Shown here piece by piece: positions 6,216-14,556 of a stretch of DNA of 16,247 nucleotides (positions are counted from its first letter, which is position 1; the number at the start of each line of letters is the position of its first letter). Where the stretch lies: NCBI GenBank assembly GCA_016296785.1, contig JAEDHX010000043.1:1-16247 (forward strand), read 5' to 3'. The DNA comes from Coprococcus sp. (GTDB lineage: Bacteria; Bacillota; Clostridia; Lachnospirales; Lachnospiraceae). The translations under genes were made by a program, and so were the position numbers. The notes below the pieces were generated by a model. The model saw only the letters and a list, made by a program, of their open reading frames with translations. It did no database searches and was not told the DNA's origin.

Positions 6216-8645
6216 TTATGCTCTCAGTTCAACTCCCAGCTTATTAAGTTCCTTAAGCATTTTCTCTACAAGCTTATCTACTTCTGCAGTCTCAAGAGTT
6301 CTGTCCTTTGCTCTAAAGGTCATCGAATATGCTACTGATTTCTTTCCTTCTGCAATCTGTTCTCCTTCATATACATCAAACAGCTTGTAGCTTTCAAGAA
6401 GTTTTCCACCGCACTTTTTGATAATAGCTTCAATCTGACCTACAAATACAGATTTATCCATTACCATACTAAGGTCTCTTGTACTTCCAGGGAATTTTGC
6501 AATTCCTTCATACTTAATGTCGAATGAAGAAAGCATAACAAGTGTTGGCATATCAATAACAGCCACATATACCTCACCCTTAATATTATAATTATCACAA
6601 ACCTCCGGATGAAGCTGTCCGATAAATCCGATATTAAGTTTGCCCTTAGTTATATTTGCCTGACGTCCCGGATGAAGGAAGGTATGCTCCTTAACCGGTT
6701 CATATGTGCATTGGTTCTTAAGTCCAACTCTCTCGCAAAGCTCTTCCACTACTCCCTTAAGGGTGAAGAAGTCTCCCTCTCCATACATTCCGATTGTAAG
6801 CTTCATTCTCTCTTCCGGAAGCTCTGTTACAGGCAATGACTTTGGAAGATAAACATTACCAAATTCATATAATCTTGCAACCTTATTCTTTCTATTATAG
6901 TTTGTTGCAAGTGATGTAAGAAGACCGTTTAATGATACAGTTCTCATTATACTAAAGTCTTCTCCAAGAGGATTTGATATCTCAACTGTCTTTCTGTAAT
7001 CAGAATCTGCAGGAATAAGAAGCTTGTCAAATACCTTAGGACTTTCAAATGAATAACACATACCACCGGAGAAGCCATTTCCTTCGAGAACATCTCTGGC
7101 AATATCATTTATCATATGGTCATATGGTTTCTTACCAACAGTTGCCTCACCTCTTGGAAGTGATACAGGAATATTATCATAGCCATAGAATCTTGCAACC
7201 TCCTCAGCAAGGTCTGCCATACAGTTAAGATCCTGTCTGAAGGTTGGAATTGTAAGCATATTGTTAGCTTCATTATAAGTAAGACCTAATCTTCCAAAAT
7301 ACTCAAGCATCTTAGCAGGTTCAACATCTGTTCCAAGAAGTGCATTCATCTTATCCGGCTCGAATGGTAATTCTTTTGGAAGAACCGGTTCAGGATATAC
7401 ATCAACTACTCCGCCTACAACTTCACCGGCGCCCATTTCTTCAATAAGCTGACAAGCTCTGTTGATTGCTTCAAGTGCAAGATTAGGATCAAGCCCCTTT
7501 GTGAACTTAAATGCTGCATCTGTTGCAAGACCAATTCTTCTTGATGAAAGTCTGATATTTGTTCCATCAAAGCATGCTGCCTCAAAAAGAAGTGTTTCAA
7601 TACTATCTGTTACCATAGAATTTTCGCCACCCATGATACCGGCAATACCAATTTCCTTCTCGCCATCGCATATCATAAGCACATCATGATCAAGTGTTCT
7701 TTCCTGTCCATCAAGTGTAACAAATTTGTCGCCATCATTTGCACGACGAACAACAATCTTATTACCTGCAATATCAGAAAGGTCAAATGCATGCATTGGC
7801 TGACCATATTCTTCCATTACATAGTTTGTAATATCAACAAGGTTATTTATTGAACGGATACCCTGTGCAGCAAGTCTCTCCTGCATCCACTTTGGTGATG
7901 GTCCCAGCTTTAAATTCTTTACTACTCTTGCACAATAACGACGGCATAAATCAGGATCCTTTACCTCTACTGATATATAATCATTTACATCTTCATCATT
8001 TCCTGTTTCTTTAATTACAGGTGGGTAAAATGGCTTCTCAAATGTTGCCGCAGCCTCTCTTGCCATACCAATAATTGAGAAACAGTCTACTCTGTTTGAT
8101 GTAATCTCATATTCAACTACAACATCATCAAGACCAAGGGCCTTAACAGCATTATCGCCAGGCTTAACATTTGCAGTCTCAGGAAATACATATACTCCAT
8201 CTTCCGGTGCCTCCGGATAGAAATCTCTTGAAGAACCAAGCTCTTCAATACCGCACATCATACCATTTGACTCTACTCCACGAAGCTTGCCCTTCTTAAT
8301 CTTAATTCCATCCGGATACTCATTATTATCTCCATGCGCTGCTGCAACCTTACCACCATCTAAAACAACAGGAATCACATCCTGCTCCTTAACATTAGTT
8401 GCACCTGTAACAATCTGAATCGGTTCAGCTTCTCCTATATCAACCTGACATACAACAAGCTTATCTGCATCAGGATGTCTGTCTATCTTTAATATTTTAC
8501 CAACTACAATCTTCTCAAGGTTTTTATCCTTTTTCTCATAGCTTTCAACATGTGAACCTGAAAGAGTCATTGCATCAACAAATTCACTTGCTGTTACATC
8601 AAGGTCAGGAACATATACCTTTATCCATGAAAGTGGTGTATTCAT
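6216..8645 (-). CDS. pheT: Phenylalanyl-tRNA synthetase beta subunit
   Basis: Forms the alpha2-beta2 enzyme that charges tRNA-Phe; this subunit binds the tRNA and edits mischarged tyrosine. The 809-residue protein has the full bacterial domain order. An N-terminal tRNA-binding OB domain spans about 39-150 (VGKILKIDRHPDADKLVVCQVDIG). The B3/4 editing domain follows (SINNLVDITNYVMEEYGQPMHAFD). The B5 domain (about 400-470), the catalytic-like core (MADLAEEVARFYGYDNIP onward) and a C-terminal ferredoxin-fold anticodon-binding domain (KFPGSTRDLSMVMD to the end) complete it. The ATG at 8645 follows aaggag-type bases about ten upstream. It starts 17 bases after pheS and is controlled with it by the T-box upstream. 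Confidence 0.98.
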   Translation of the reverse strand: MNTPLSWIKVYVPDLDVTASEFVDAMTLSGSHVESYEKKDKNLEKIVVGKILKIDRHPDADKLVVCQVDIGEAEPIQIVTGATNVKEQDVIPVVLDGGKVAAAHGDNNEYPDGIKIKKGKLRGVESNGMMCGIEELGSSRDFYPEAPEDGVYVFPETANVKPGDNAVKALGLDDVVVEYEITSNRVDCFSIIGMAREAAATFEKPFYPPVIKETGNDEDVNDYISVEVKDPDLCRRYCARVVKNLKLGPSPKWMQERLAAQGIRSINNLVDITNYVMEEYGQPMHAFDLSDIAGNKIVVRRANDGDKFVTLDGQERTLDHDVLMICDGEKEIGIAGIMGGENSMVTDSIETLLFEAACFDGTNIRLSSRRIGLATDAAFKFTKGLDPNLALEAINRACQLIEEMGAGEVVGGVVDVYPEPVLPKELPFEPDKMNALLGTDVEPAKMLEYFGRLGLTYNEANNMLTIPTFRQDLNCMADLAEEVARFYGYDNIPVSLPRGEATVGKKPYDHMINDIARDVLEGNGFSGGMCYSFESPKVFDKLLIPADSDYRKTVEISNPLGEDFSIMRTVSLNGLLTSLATNYNRKNKVARLYEFGNVYLPKSLPVTELPEERMKLTIGMYGEGDFFTLKGVVEELCERVGLKNQCTYEPVKEHTFLHPGRQANITKGKLNIGFIGQLHPEVCDNYNIKGEVYVAVIDMPTLVMLSSFDIKYEGIAKFPGSTRDLSMVMDKSVFVGQIEAIIKKCGGKLLESYKLFDVYEGEQIAEGKKSVAYSMTFRAKDRTLETAEVDKLVEKMLKELNKLGVELRA

Positions 8646-8662
8646 ATTATTCTGTCTCCTTC

Positions 8663-9682
8663 CTAAAACTGCTCTAAAAATCTCATGTCGTTCTCGTAGA
8701 GAAGTCTCATATCATCTATCTCATACTTTAAAAGTGTTACTCTCTCCAGACCTATACCAAATGCAAAGCCTGAGTATACTTCAGGATCAATTCCACAGTC
8801 ACGAAGAACCTTAGGATGTACCATACCGCATCCAAGAATCTCTATCCAGCCGCTTCCCTTACAAACACGACATCCCTTACCACCACATTTAAAGCATGTG
8901 ATATCACATTCTGCAGAAGGCTCTGTAAATGGGAAATGATGAGGTCTGAACTTTACCTTTGTATTCTCACCAAAGAACTCCTTAGCCCACTGTGCAAGTG
9001 TTCCCTTTAAGTCAGCCATAGTAATTCCCTTGTCAATTACAAGACCTTCTACCTGATGGAAGGATGGTGAATGTGTTGCATCAACCTCATCTGCTCTAAA
9101 CACTCTGCCAGGTGAAAGAATTCTTATAGGAAGCTTTCCTTTTTCCATAACTCTTGCCTGTACAGGTGATGTCTGTGTTCTAAGCAGAATGTCTTTATTA
9201 ATATAAAATGTATCCTGTTCATCCTTTGCCGGGTGATTTGCAGGAATATTAAGGAGCTCAAAGTTATATTTATCATATTCAACTTCAGGTCCATCAACTA
9301 TCTCATAGCCCATTCCAATAAATACTCTCTCTAAATCCTCAAGAGCTATCTGGTTCGGATGTCTGTGTCCAATAAGCTTTCTTGTTCCTGGAAGAGTAAC
9401 ATCGATTGTTTCTCTCTTCATCTTCTCTGTTCTTATGGCATGGTTAATTGCCTTTGTTTTATCCTCAAGGGCTTCCTCGATTGCAGCTCTTGCATCATTT
9501 ACCATCTGACCTACCTTAGGTCTGTCTTCAGGTGCAACATCCTTCATTCCTTTAAGTACCTGGGTAAGCTCACCCTTCTTTCCGAGAATTGCTACCTTAA
9601 CATCATTAAGTGATGCAAGCACGTCTGCATTTTGAATTTTCTCTAATGCTTCAGCCTTAATAGCTTCTAACTTTTCCTTCAT
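8663..9682 (-). CDS. pheS: Phenylalanyl-tRNA synthetase alpha subunit
   Basis: Catalytic class II subunit: activates phenylalanine with ATP and passes it to tRNA-Phe. The 339-residue protein begins with a coiled-coil tRNA-binding arm (1-90). It then shows RTQTSPVQAR (168-177), motif 2 GRVFRADEVDATHSPSFHQ (192-210), FPFTEPSAECD (250-260) and motif 3 GFAFGIGLER (305-314). A CxxC-x4-CxxC cluster (C263, C266, C271, C274) lies before GWIEILGCGMVHP; this Cys-rich loop is known from many Firmicutes PheS proteins and may hold zinc, while E. coli lacks it. The ATG at 9682 follows aaggag with seven bases of spacing and gives the usual family length. An upstream start in the same frame at 9742 lies in the leader and is not supported. 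Confidence 0.98.
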   Translation of the reverse strand: MKEKLEAIKAEALEKIQNADVLASLNDVKVAILGKKGELTQVLKGMKDVAPEDRPKVGQMVNDARAAIEEALEDKTKAINHAIRTEKMKRETIDVTLPGTRKLIGHRHPNQIALEDLERVFIGMGYEIVDGPEVEYDKYNFELLNIPANHPAKDEQDTFYINKDILLRTQTSPVQARVMEKGKLPIRILSPGRVFRADEVDATHSPSFHQVEGLVIDKGITMADLKGTLAQWAKEFFGENTKVKFRPHHFPFTEPSAECDITCFKCGGKGCRVCKGSGWIEILGCGMVHPKVLRDCGIDPEVYSGFAFGIGLERVTLLKYEIDDMRLLYENDMRFLEQF

Positions 9683-9771
9683 GGTCTTTCTCCTTCTATC
9701 TTCTTTTTGGTATTTATGGTAAATATGTGTCGTTATATTCATAGGTTGTATTCAAGCACAATCCTATGCAA

Positions 9772-9801
9772 CAAAAAAGTCCCTTTCATAACAAAAGGGA
9801 C
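9772..9801 (-). terminator. T-box terminator hairpin of the pheST leader
   Basis: Seven-bp stem gtccctt/aagggac (9795-9801 with 9779-9785), loop of nine bases and six T on the minus strand. It is the regulated terminator of the T-box and is mutually exclusive with the antiterminator built around 9810-9824. Confidence 0.88.
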
Positions 9802-10016
9802 GAATTAAACCGCGTTACCACCCTGATTCCAGAATAATCTGGCTCTCATTAGATACTTAACGCGTATCAAACGTTACTTTCTACAAGCCTATGCCTTCAA
9901 AAGTAAGACTCGGATGTGAAATTAAATAATAATACCCTGCTTAACCAAACTTACAGCCAATGATTTAGTCTCTCTGAAAGAGGTATTATATCTTTTGCAT
10001 CGTCAACGTCTTTCAT
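9772..10016 (-). promoter_or_regulatory. T-box riboswitch controlling pheST, specifier UUC (Phe)
   Basis: The leader senses uncharged tRNA-Phe and lets RNA polymerase pass the terminator. Visible parts on the minus strand, 5' to 3', are as follows. The start of Stem I has the cagagagact segment, whose agact pairs with agtct downstream to close the stem. The specifier loop holds TTC followed by a purine (9918-9920). The T-box agggtggtaacgcgg lies at 9810-9824, in which TGGT can pair with the ACCA end of tRNA-Phe. The final intrinsic terminator has stem 9779-9785 with 9795-9801 and six T at 9773-9778. The T-box differs from the commonest form at one base (AAC where ACC is usual). The transcript start near 10016 is inferred from the promoter at 10023-10050. 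Confidence 0.93.
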
Positions 10017-10022
10017 CATCTT

Positions 10023-10050
10023 ACTATAACACATCTTTACTATGTGTCAA
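10023..10050 (-). promoter_or_regulatory. Promoter of the pheST T-box leader
   Basis: A perfect -35 box TTGACA (10045-10050) and a -10 box TATAGT (10023-10028) are separated by 16 bases. It begins only ten bases past the stop codon of the YihY-family gene, and no terminator separates the two, so some read-through into the T-box leader is possible. Confidence 0.75.
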
Positions 10051-10059
10051 TAGTTCTTT

Positions 10060-10887
10060 TCACTTTCTTGCACTCTGTTCTTTTGCTTTATTAAGCTCTG
10101 CTCCAAGAAACAAAATATACATACTTATATATATCCAGAATATTACAAGAATAATTCCTGCAAGACTTCCGTACATGTATGTATTTGCACCTATTACCTT
10201 CACATAAACGGACAATCCTAAAGCTAGAAGAATCCAGCAGACAGTTGTAAACACTGCCCCGGCAATATTGCGTCTTACAATCATCTTACCTGAAGGAAGA
10301 ATACTATAAGCAATTAGCACAACAAGGAATACTACTATCGGTCCAAATGCAACTCTTAACAGAAAATAAATCATATCTATTGCAGCTACACGACCTATTA
10401 TTGAATCAAGCTTATCCTTAATAACATCGCCAAGAATATAAAGAAGCATTACTACAATCATCATAACACAAAACAGTATGGTATATAATGCGTTAATTGT
10501 TCTTCTAATAAAATAGTTCCTGCCTGTTTCAATTCTATTGATATTGTCTAATCCATCGCTAACTGACATAATACCCTTAGAGGCAGACCAAATCATAACT
10601 ATTAATGACACTATTGCTCCAAAGCCAATTGTTGTATTATATATTTCGTCAATCATAAATCCAAAATAACCTCTAACGCTTTTTGGAAAGAAATTGTTTA
10701 CAGCATTTACAAATTCAGTCTGTTCAAACGGAAGATACTTTATTGTTGTAAGCAACATCATTACAAATGGAAATGCTGACAGAATAAGGAAAAAGGCAGA
10801 CTGTGCCGCATACATGGTAATATTGTCCTGCTTGATTACCTTTGACGTTTTTATGCATGTTGAAATAATACCTTTAATAACACTCAC
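10060..10887 (-). CDS. YihY/BrkB-family multi-spanning membrane protein
   Basis: The protein of about 275 residues has roughly six hydrophobic segments and the family pattern: an N-terminal AAQSAFFLILSAFPFVMMLLTTI segment, the central WSASKGIMSVSDGLDNIN stretch, and a C-terminal YGSLAGIILVIFWIYISMYILFLGAELNKA segment. YihY/BrkB proteins were once annotated as ribonuclease BN, now considered wrong; their activity is not established, though a transport role is often proposed. The start is uncertain. The GTG at 10887 has GAGG eight bases upstream and is preferred; a GTG at 10896 would overlap that site. It follows the SpoIID-like gene by 42 bases on the same strand, so the two are probably cotranscribed. 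Confidence 0.88.
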   Translation of the reverse strand: MSVIKGIISTCIKTSKVIKQDNITMYAAQSAFFLILSAFPFVMMLLTTIKYLPFEQTEFVNAVNNFFPKSVRGYFGFMIDEIYNTTIGFGAIVSLIVMIWSASKGIMSVSDGLDNINRIETGRNYFIRRTINALYTILFCVMMIVVMLLYILGDVIKDKLDSIIGRVAAIDMIYFLLRVAFGPIVVFLVVLIAYSILPSGKMIVRRNIAGAVFTTVCWILLALGLSVYVKVIGANTYMYGSLAGIILVIFWIYISMYILFLGAELNKAKEQSARK

Positions 10888-10929
10888 ACTATCCACCTCA
10901 TATCATAAAACCATTCGACACAATTCTAT

Positions 10930-12492
10930 TTACTTGATTTGTACAAGCTCTACATTCCTATAGTAATGATTTATAATTTCCTTGTAGTTATAACCCAGCT
11001 TAGCCATCTCATTTGCACCATTTTGACTCATGCCTGAGCCGTGACCAAAGCCTCCGCCTTTTATCATAAACTGGCCAATACCTTCATCCCTTTGTACATA
11101 GAAAAATGCACTAGGGAGCATCTCATAGCCTGTCTTTTCACTTCCATCCCGGCAGGTTATTGTTATATCAAAAGGCCTTAATAGCCTCCTTATATTATGC
11201 TGGCCGACACATTTTACTGTATTATTACTTCCAACAACAATCAGCTCTTTTACGATACCGCTCGTTCCTCTTTGCTCAACACGAATTGATGTAACTTCAC
11301 CTATATCAGGACATTCTTCGCCCATTGCAACATATTTTCCATTCTTTAGTACAAATACTTTATCTGCATCACATGTAACAATACCGTTAGCAATAGCATT
11401 TGTCATTTCCTCATAAGAATAGACTGCTGTCCATCTGTAAAAAGGAAGCTCTGCTTCATACATATCAATGCATTTCTGTTTATTAATCATGTTATCATCA
11501 ATAAAGCTTCTAAAGGCAGTCTCATCTGCCAAATAAACTTCATCATCTTGTTCCTTTTGATAGTATTCACCCAAATAATCAAGCGCCTCACCGCCCCAGA
11601 CATCAGCATTGCTGCAGGTTACTCCACATGAGGTTGAAAAATATAGCGCAGTAATAAAATCATTATTATACATCGGAACAATACCATAAGTATCATTTAC
11701 AGCATCAATCGAACTATCTGTTTCAGGAAAATTATTATAGACCTGGCTACTTGTCGAATCATCAAGATCGGCTCCATACTCTAAAAACGCAGGATTGCAA
11801 ATGCGGTTATAGGCAAAACCTCTCGCACATACAGCTTGTGTTTTTAACGCCTCCTCCTCGAAGGTAGCCGGAACCTCACTAGCTACAACACCATATAAGT
11901 ATTCCTCTACAGGAAGGCTGTTTACAACAGTATATCCTTCATCATATGCAGCAATTTCTATTGTTCCTCTATATGACGGTGCTCCACCACTCTTAATAAT
12001 ACTGCTAATAGTAATACGTCCTTCCTCACTATTAGGAGCAATTATTACAGTGCCTTCCTTCAAAGTCTCGCTATCTATAGTAATAATATCATCCTTTCGA
12101 TGAATTACTAATTCTTTGCCGTCATTTACAGTATATTCAGTATTGCAAGACAGCTCCACATATGGCTGAACATAACCATGTGACTTATCAGAAATCAACA
12201 CACGTATATTGTCTGATATCCCTTTTGGTCTTTTATTCTTACCGGATTTCGTTTCCTGATTCTTATCAGACAAATTATCTTCTTCCCTGTTCTTGTCATT
12301 ATCCCCTGTTTCTACGCAATTACCAGTAACATTTCCCGGTATAAAATCCTGAACATCATCTGATACAATTTTAATAGTTTCAACCTCATTATTACCGGCA
12401 TTAATTGCAATAACTAAAACTAATATAAACAAAATGAGCGATACTATTCCAATGCATATTTTTATTCCTTTGGGGGGCATTTTGTATTTCAT
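10930..12492 (-). CDS. SpoIID/LytB-domain protein, membrane-anchored
   Basis: The 520-residue protein has one N-terminal membrane segment (about 10-31), an acidic and Lys-rich linker (about 35-92) and then a SpoIID/LytB region outside the membrane. Visible motifs are LPVEEYLYGVVASEVPATF (193-211) with the Glu matching the catalytic residue of SpoIID at E206, ALKTQAVCARGFAYNR (215-230), STSCGVTCSNADVWG (286-300) and GGGFGHGSGMSQNGA (479-493). SpoIID is a lytic transglycosylase that trims stem-less peptidoglycan during engulfment in sporulation; related proteins act in vegetative cells. The length exceeds that of B. subtilis SpoIID (about 340 residues), partly through the linker and a segment between 300 and 400. 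Whether this is the sporulation enzyme cannot be told here; no other sporulation gene is adjacent. The ATG at 12492 follows gaagg. Confidence 0.88.
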   Translation of the reverse strand: MKYKMPPKGIKICIGIVSLILFILVLVIAINAGNNEVETIKIVSDDVQDFIPGNVTGNCVETGDNDKNREEDNLSDKNQETKSGKNKRPKGISDNIRVLISDKSHGYVQPYVELSCNTEYTVNDGKELVIHRKDDIITIDSETLKEGTVIIAPNSEEGRITISSIIKSGGAPSYRGTIEIAAYDEGYTVVNSLPVEEYLYGVVASEVPATFEEEALKTQAVCARGFAYNRICNPAFLEYGADLDDSTSSQVYNNFPETDSSIDAVNDTYGIVPMYNNDFITALYFSTSCGVTCSNADVWGGEALDYLGEYYQKEQDDEVYLADETAFRSFIDDNMINKQKCIDMYEAELPFYRWTAVYSYEEMTNAIANGIVTCDADKVFVLKNGKYVAMGEECPDIGEVTSIRVEQRGTSGIVKELIVVGSNNTVKCVGQHNIRRLLRPFDITITCRDGSEKTGYEMLPSAFFYVQRDEGIGQFMIKGGGFGHGSGMSQNGANEMAKLGYNYKEIINHYYRNVELVQIK

Positions 12493-12516
12493 ATATATAT
12501 ACCTTCAAATAAATAT

Positions 12517-12544
12517 ATTATAACAACGAAAAAGCAGCATATAA
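12517..12544 (-). promoter_or_regulatory. Weak candidate promoter of the SpoIID-like gene
   Basis: A perfect -10 box TATAAT (12517-12522) lies 24 bases before the start codon, with a poor -35 box TTATAT (12539-12544) 16 bases further upstream. That -35 box falls inside the terminator hairpin of the small RNA. The poor -35 match means either an activator-dependent promoter or partial read-through from the small RNA. Confidence 0.35.
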
Positions 12545-12554
12545 ATGCTGCTTT
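12528..12554 (-). terminator. Intrinsic terminator of the small RNA
   Basis: A perfect 10-bp stem (12531-12540 with 12545-12554) with an ataa loop; on the minus strand the end of the stem and the tail read tttttcg. It lies 15 bases past the closing stem of the RNA. Confidence 0.75.
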
Positions 12555-12745
12555 CTTATCATTTGCATACAGTCTGAAATGCGCCCTTGTATTTTGAGTC
12601 CTAGCCACGCTAGGTGGGCAACCGCAACTGAGTCTCTGCCTTCCACTAGATTATGATGAGGCTTGACATAAAAACAGTAATTAGGAATCCCTTTTATTCA
12701 AATGTAGGTTCAAAATCACAAGAAACTTATTACATCTCAGATTGT
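12530..12745 (-). ncRNA. ssrS: Structured small RNA, probably 6S RNA
   Basis: A 5' end at 12745 is predicted from the promoter. The first 13 bases (12733-12745) pair with 12569-12581, with one mismatch and one G-U pair, closing a body of 177 bases. Inside it, cttgt and attttga (about 12711-12722) pair with acaag and tcaaaat (about 12586-12598), extending a long rod toward a large, poorly paired centre and a distal part with a cctagc/gctagg hairpin. A rod with a closing stem, an inner stem and a wide central bubble, about 180-200 bases long, is the architecture of 6S RNA, which binds the main RNA polymerase holoenzyme. The 5' ctgagatg also resembles the start of E. coli 6S RNA. No open frame or tRNA/SRP/RNase P signature fits. 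The assignment rests on shape and promoter, not on a covariance search. Confidence 0.6.
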
Positions 12746-12751
12746 GATTTT

Positions 12752-12780
12752 ATTATACTATACATAACTGTCTATGGCAA
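12752..12780 (-). promoter_or_regulatory. Strong promoter of the small RNA
   Basis: A -35 box TTGCCA (12775-12780) and a perfect -10 box TATAAT (12752-12757) are 17 bases apart. The -10 box ends six bases before position 12745, which is exactly where the closing stem of the RNA begins. This agreement supports both calls. Confidence 0.8.
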
Positions 12781-12848
12781 GAGGAAACAACGTAAAAATC
12801 TGACAAAATGCTACATCAAAATATGACAAATTATAAATAATAATTACA

Positions 12849-12878
12849 TTGAAAACTATTGTGCAGATGTAGTATAAT
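12849..12878 (+). promoter_or_regulatory. Promoter of the 12921 gene
   Basis: A -35 box TTGAAA (12849-12854) and a perfect -10 box TATAAT (12873-12878) are 18 bases apart, divergent from the small-RNA promoter, with 68 bases between the two -35 boxes. Confidence 0.6.
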
Positions 12879-12920
12879 GTGTTTGTTGATTTATGAAGAG
12901 ATTAATAAGGCAGGTCAGTT

Positions 12921-13520
12921 ATGGACAAGATAAACTTACCGCTAATACTTGGTATAGCACTTGGTGTTATATTTATAGTACTGGCAATAATAACAATAAT
13001 ATATATTAAGCATAGCACTGAAAGCAGAAGAAAGAAAGTTGTCGAAGCTGCTAATCTTCTCAAGGATCCGGAATCCGAAGCCTATAACAATGCCAAGAAG
13101 GGCTATTGGGTTAATAAGGATGATCTGGCAGATGCAGCAGACGAAGTATCAAAGCTCCGTTCATATCACTATTTTGATACAATTGATGAATGTATAATGG
13201 ACTTAATTGTTGAGATGTATGATTGCGGTTTTGTCCGCACAGAGGAGATATTTACCACTGCTTATGGTTATGATGCGCTTACACCTGACTCTATGATTTT
13301 CAGAACAGATTTTGAGGAGGACGAAGCTATAGAATACGAGCTTCCTCCTGTTAGCGAAGCTGCTCAGAATAAAATTTACGATAAATGGGCAAAATATGTT
13401 AACGATCTGTTTGATCATATTGAAATAAATACCTCAGACCGCAACATCGCTACAATCAAAGATGCATTACTGGTTTATGGTAGAAAGGATATATCCGTAC
13501 TTCTTCATAGTCCGGAATAG
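12921..13520 (+). CDS. Uncharacterised membrane-anchored protein
   Basis: I do not recognise this family. The 199-residue protein has one N-terminal membrane segment (about 6-29) followed by a basic KHSTESRRKK stretch, which by the positive-inside rule puts the rest in the cytoplasm. The soluble part is acidic, with an Asp/Glu-rich stretch near 131-142 (DFEEDEAIEYEL) and predicted helices at both ends. No catalytic motif is visible. The ATG at 12921 follows an aaggcagg sequence about seven bases upstream. The DUF2156 gene starts four bases after its stop, so the two are probably translated together and may work together, for instance at the membrane (inference). Confidence 0.8.
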   Translation: MDKINLPLILGIALGVIFIVLAIITIIYIKHSTESRRKKVVEAANLLKDPESEAYNNAKKGYWVNKDDLADAADEVSKLRSYHYFDTIDECIMDLIVEMYDCGFVRTEEIFTTAYGYDALTPDSMIFRTDFEEDEAIEYELPPVSEAAQNKIYDKWAKYVNDLFDHIEINTSDRNIATIKDALLVYGRKDISVLLHSPE

Positions 13521-13524
13521 TATT

Positions 13525-14466
13525 ATGAAGCTTACTAAGATAGAATTTGACAGCATTGATATATTAAGAGAATACCTGACAGACAGTGCCATTATGGATT
13601 GTGCTTTCTGTTTAGGCAACATTATACTTTGGGCAGACATGTATAACGTTTATTATACTATTGTAGACGATATGCTTGTCTTCATATCAGAAGAAGAAGG
13701 TATACCTTCTTCTTTTACTTTTCCAATAGGCATACACATGGATTTTGCTAAGGATATTGATAACCCTTTATATATAGAAGCGGCAAAAAAAGCATTTTAT
13801 AAAATAATTGATTACTTTAAGGATAATAACCTTCCTATCCGCCTTCATTGCATTACTCCTGAAGTCTATAAGCTTATTGATTCGTTTGAACCGGGAAGAT
13901 TTATTTATACCCCAAACAGAGATTATTACGATTATATTTACTCTACTAATAAGCTTGCAACACTAAAAGGCAACAAGCTACACAAAAAAAGAAATCATAT
14001 AAATAACTTTCTTAAAAGGTACCCTGATTATATATATGAGGATATTACGAAGGACAATGCACATATGTGCCTTAATGTACTAAAGCTTTGGCTTGAAAGA
14101 CATTCCGATATGGATGAGGAAAGTCTTAGAGATTACGAATATGAATACAAAATCGTCGAATTATCTCTTAATAATATGGATAAGCTTAATATGATGGGCG
14201 GTCTGATTCGAATTGGTGATAAACCAATCGCTTTTACAATCGGCGAGCCATTATGTCATAACACATATGACATCCATTTCGAAAAAGCCGACGATTCAAT
14301 TCCAGGTGCTTACCAGATGATAAACAGAGAATTTGTAGCAAGAAAGCTATTGGGATATGAATATATTAATCGTGAGGAGGACTTAGGTATCGAAGGACTT
14401 AGAAAATCCAAGCTCTCCTACTACCCGGATATTCTGTACGAAACAGGTAAGATTACAGAATCATAA
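13525..14466 (+). CDS. DUF2156 (phosphatidylglycerol lysyltransferase C-terminal-like) protein
   Basis: The 313-residue soluble protein resembles the stand-alone DUF2156 group, related to the GNAT-fold catalytic domain of MprF, which moves an amino acid from aminoacyl-tRNA to phosphatidylglycerol. Family-like segments are DYYDYIYSTNKLATLKGNKLHKKRNHINNF, GGLIRIGDKPIAFTIGEPL, YDIHFEKADDSIPGAYQMINREF and the end YINREEDLGIEGLRKSKLSYYPD. It lacks the membrane-spanning flippase half of MprF, so lipid aminoacylation is not assured; members could act on other acceptors. The ATG at 13525 is used because it starts the conserved N-terminus four bases after the upstream stop; a longer frame from 13462 overlaps that gene. 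No strong ribosome binding site is present, consistent with translational coupling. Confidence 0.85.
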   Translation: MKLTKIEFDSIDILREYLTDSAIMDCAFCLGNIILWADMYNVYYTIVDDMLVFISEEEGIPSSFTFPIGIHMDFAKDIDNPLYIEAAKKAFYKIIDYFKDNNLPIRLHCITPEVYKLIDSFEPGRFIYTPNRDYYDYIYSTNKLATLKGNKLHKKRNHINNFLKRYPDYIYEDITKDNAHMCLNVLKLWLERHSDMDEESLRDYEYEYKIVELSLNNMDKLNMMGGLIRIGDKPIAFTIGEPLCHNTYDIHFEKADDSIPGAYQMINREFVARKLLGYEYINREEDLGIEGLRKSKLSYYPDILYETGKITES

Positions 14467-14484
14467 TTATTTTCAAAAAAACAT

Positions 14485-14513
14485 TTGTATTTATTTCCTT
14501 TTCGATTTAAAAT
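14485..14513 (+). promoter_or_regulatory. Putative promoter of the phosphofructokinase gene
   Basis: TTGTAT (14485-14490) and TAAAAT (14508-14513) are 17 bases apart in the 90-base gap before the gene. No terminator is seen after the DUF2156 gene, so read-through is also possible. Confidence 0.4.
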
Positions 14514-14556
14514 GTTACAGGATTTTTATCAATACAAAAGATTTTAGGAGGCCAAT

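Noticed and set aside
9683..9742. Longer PheS N-terminus starting at 9742
   Set aside because: The added residues are not PheS-like and the ATG at 9682 has an aaggag site and gives the normal length.
12605..12635. Plus-strand aggtgggcaaccgc as a T-box motif
   Set aside because: It resembles GGTGG-N-ACCGC but has extra bases in the tRNA-binding bulge, no terminator follows, and the minus-strand RNA structure accounts for it.
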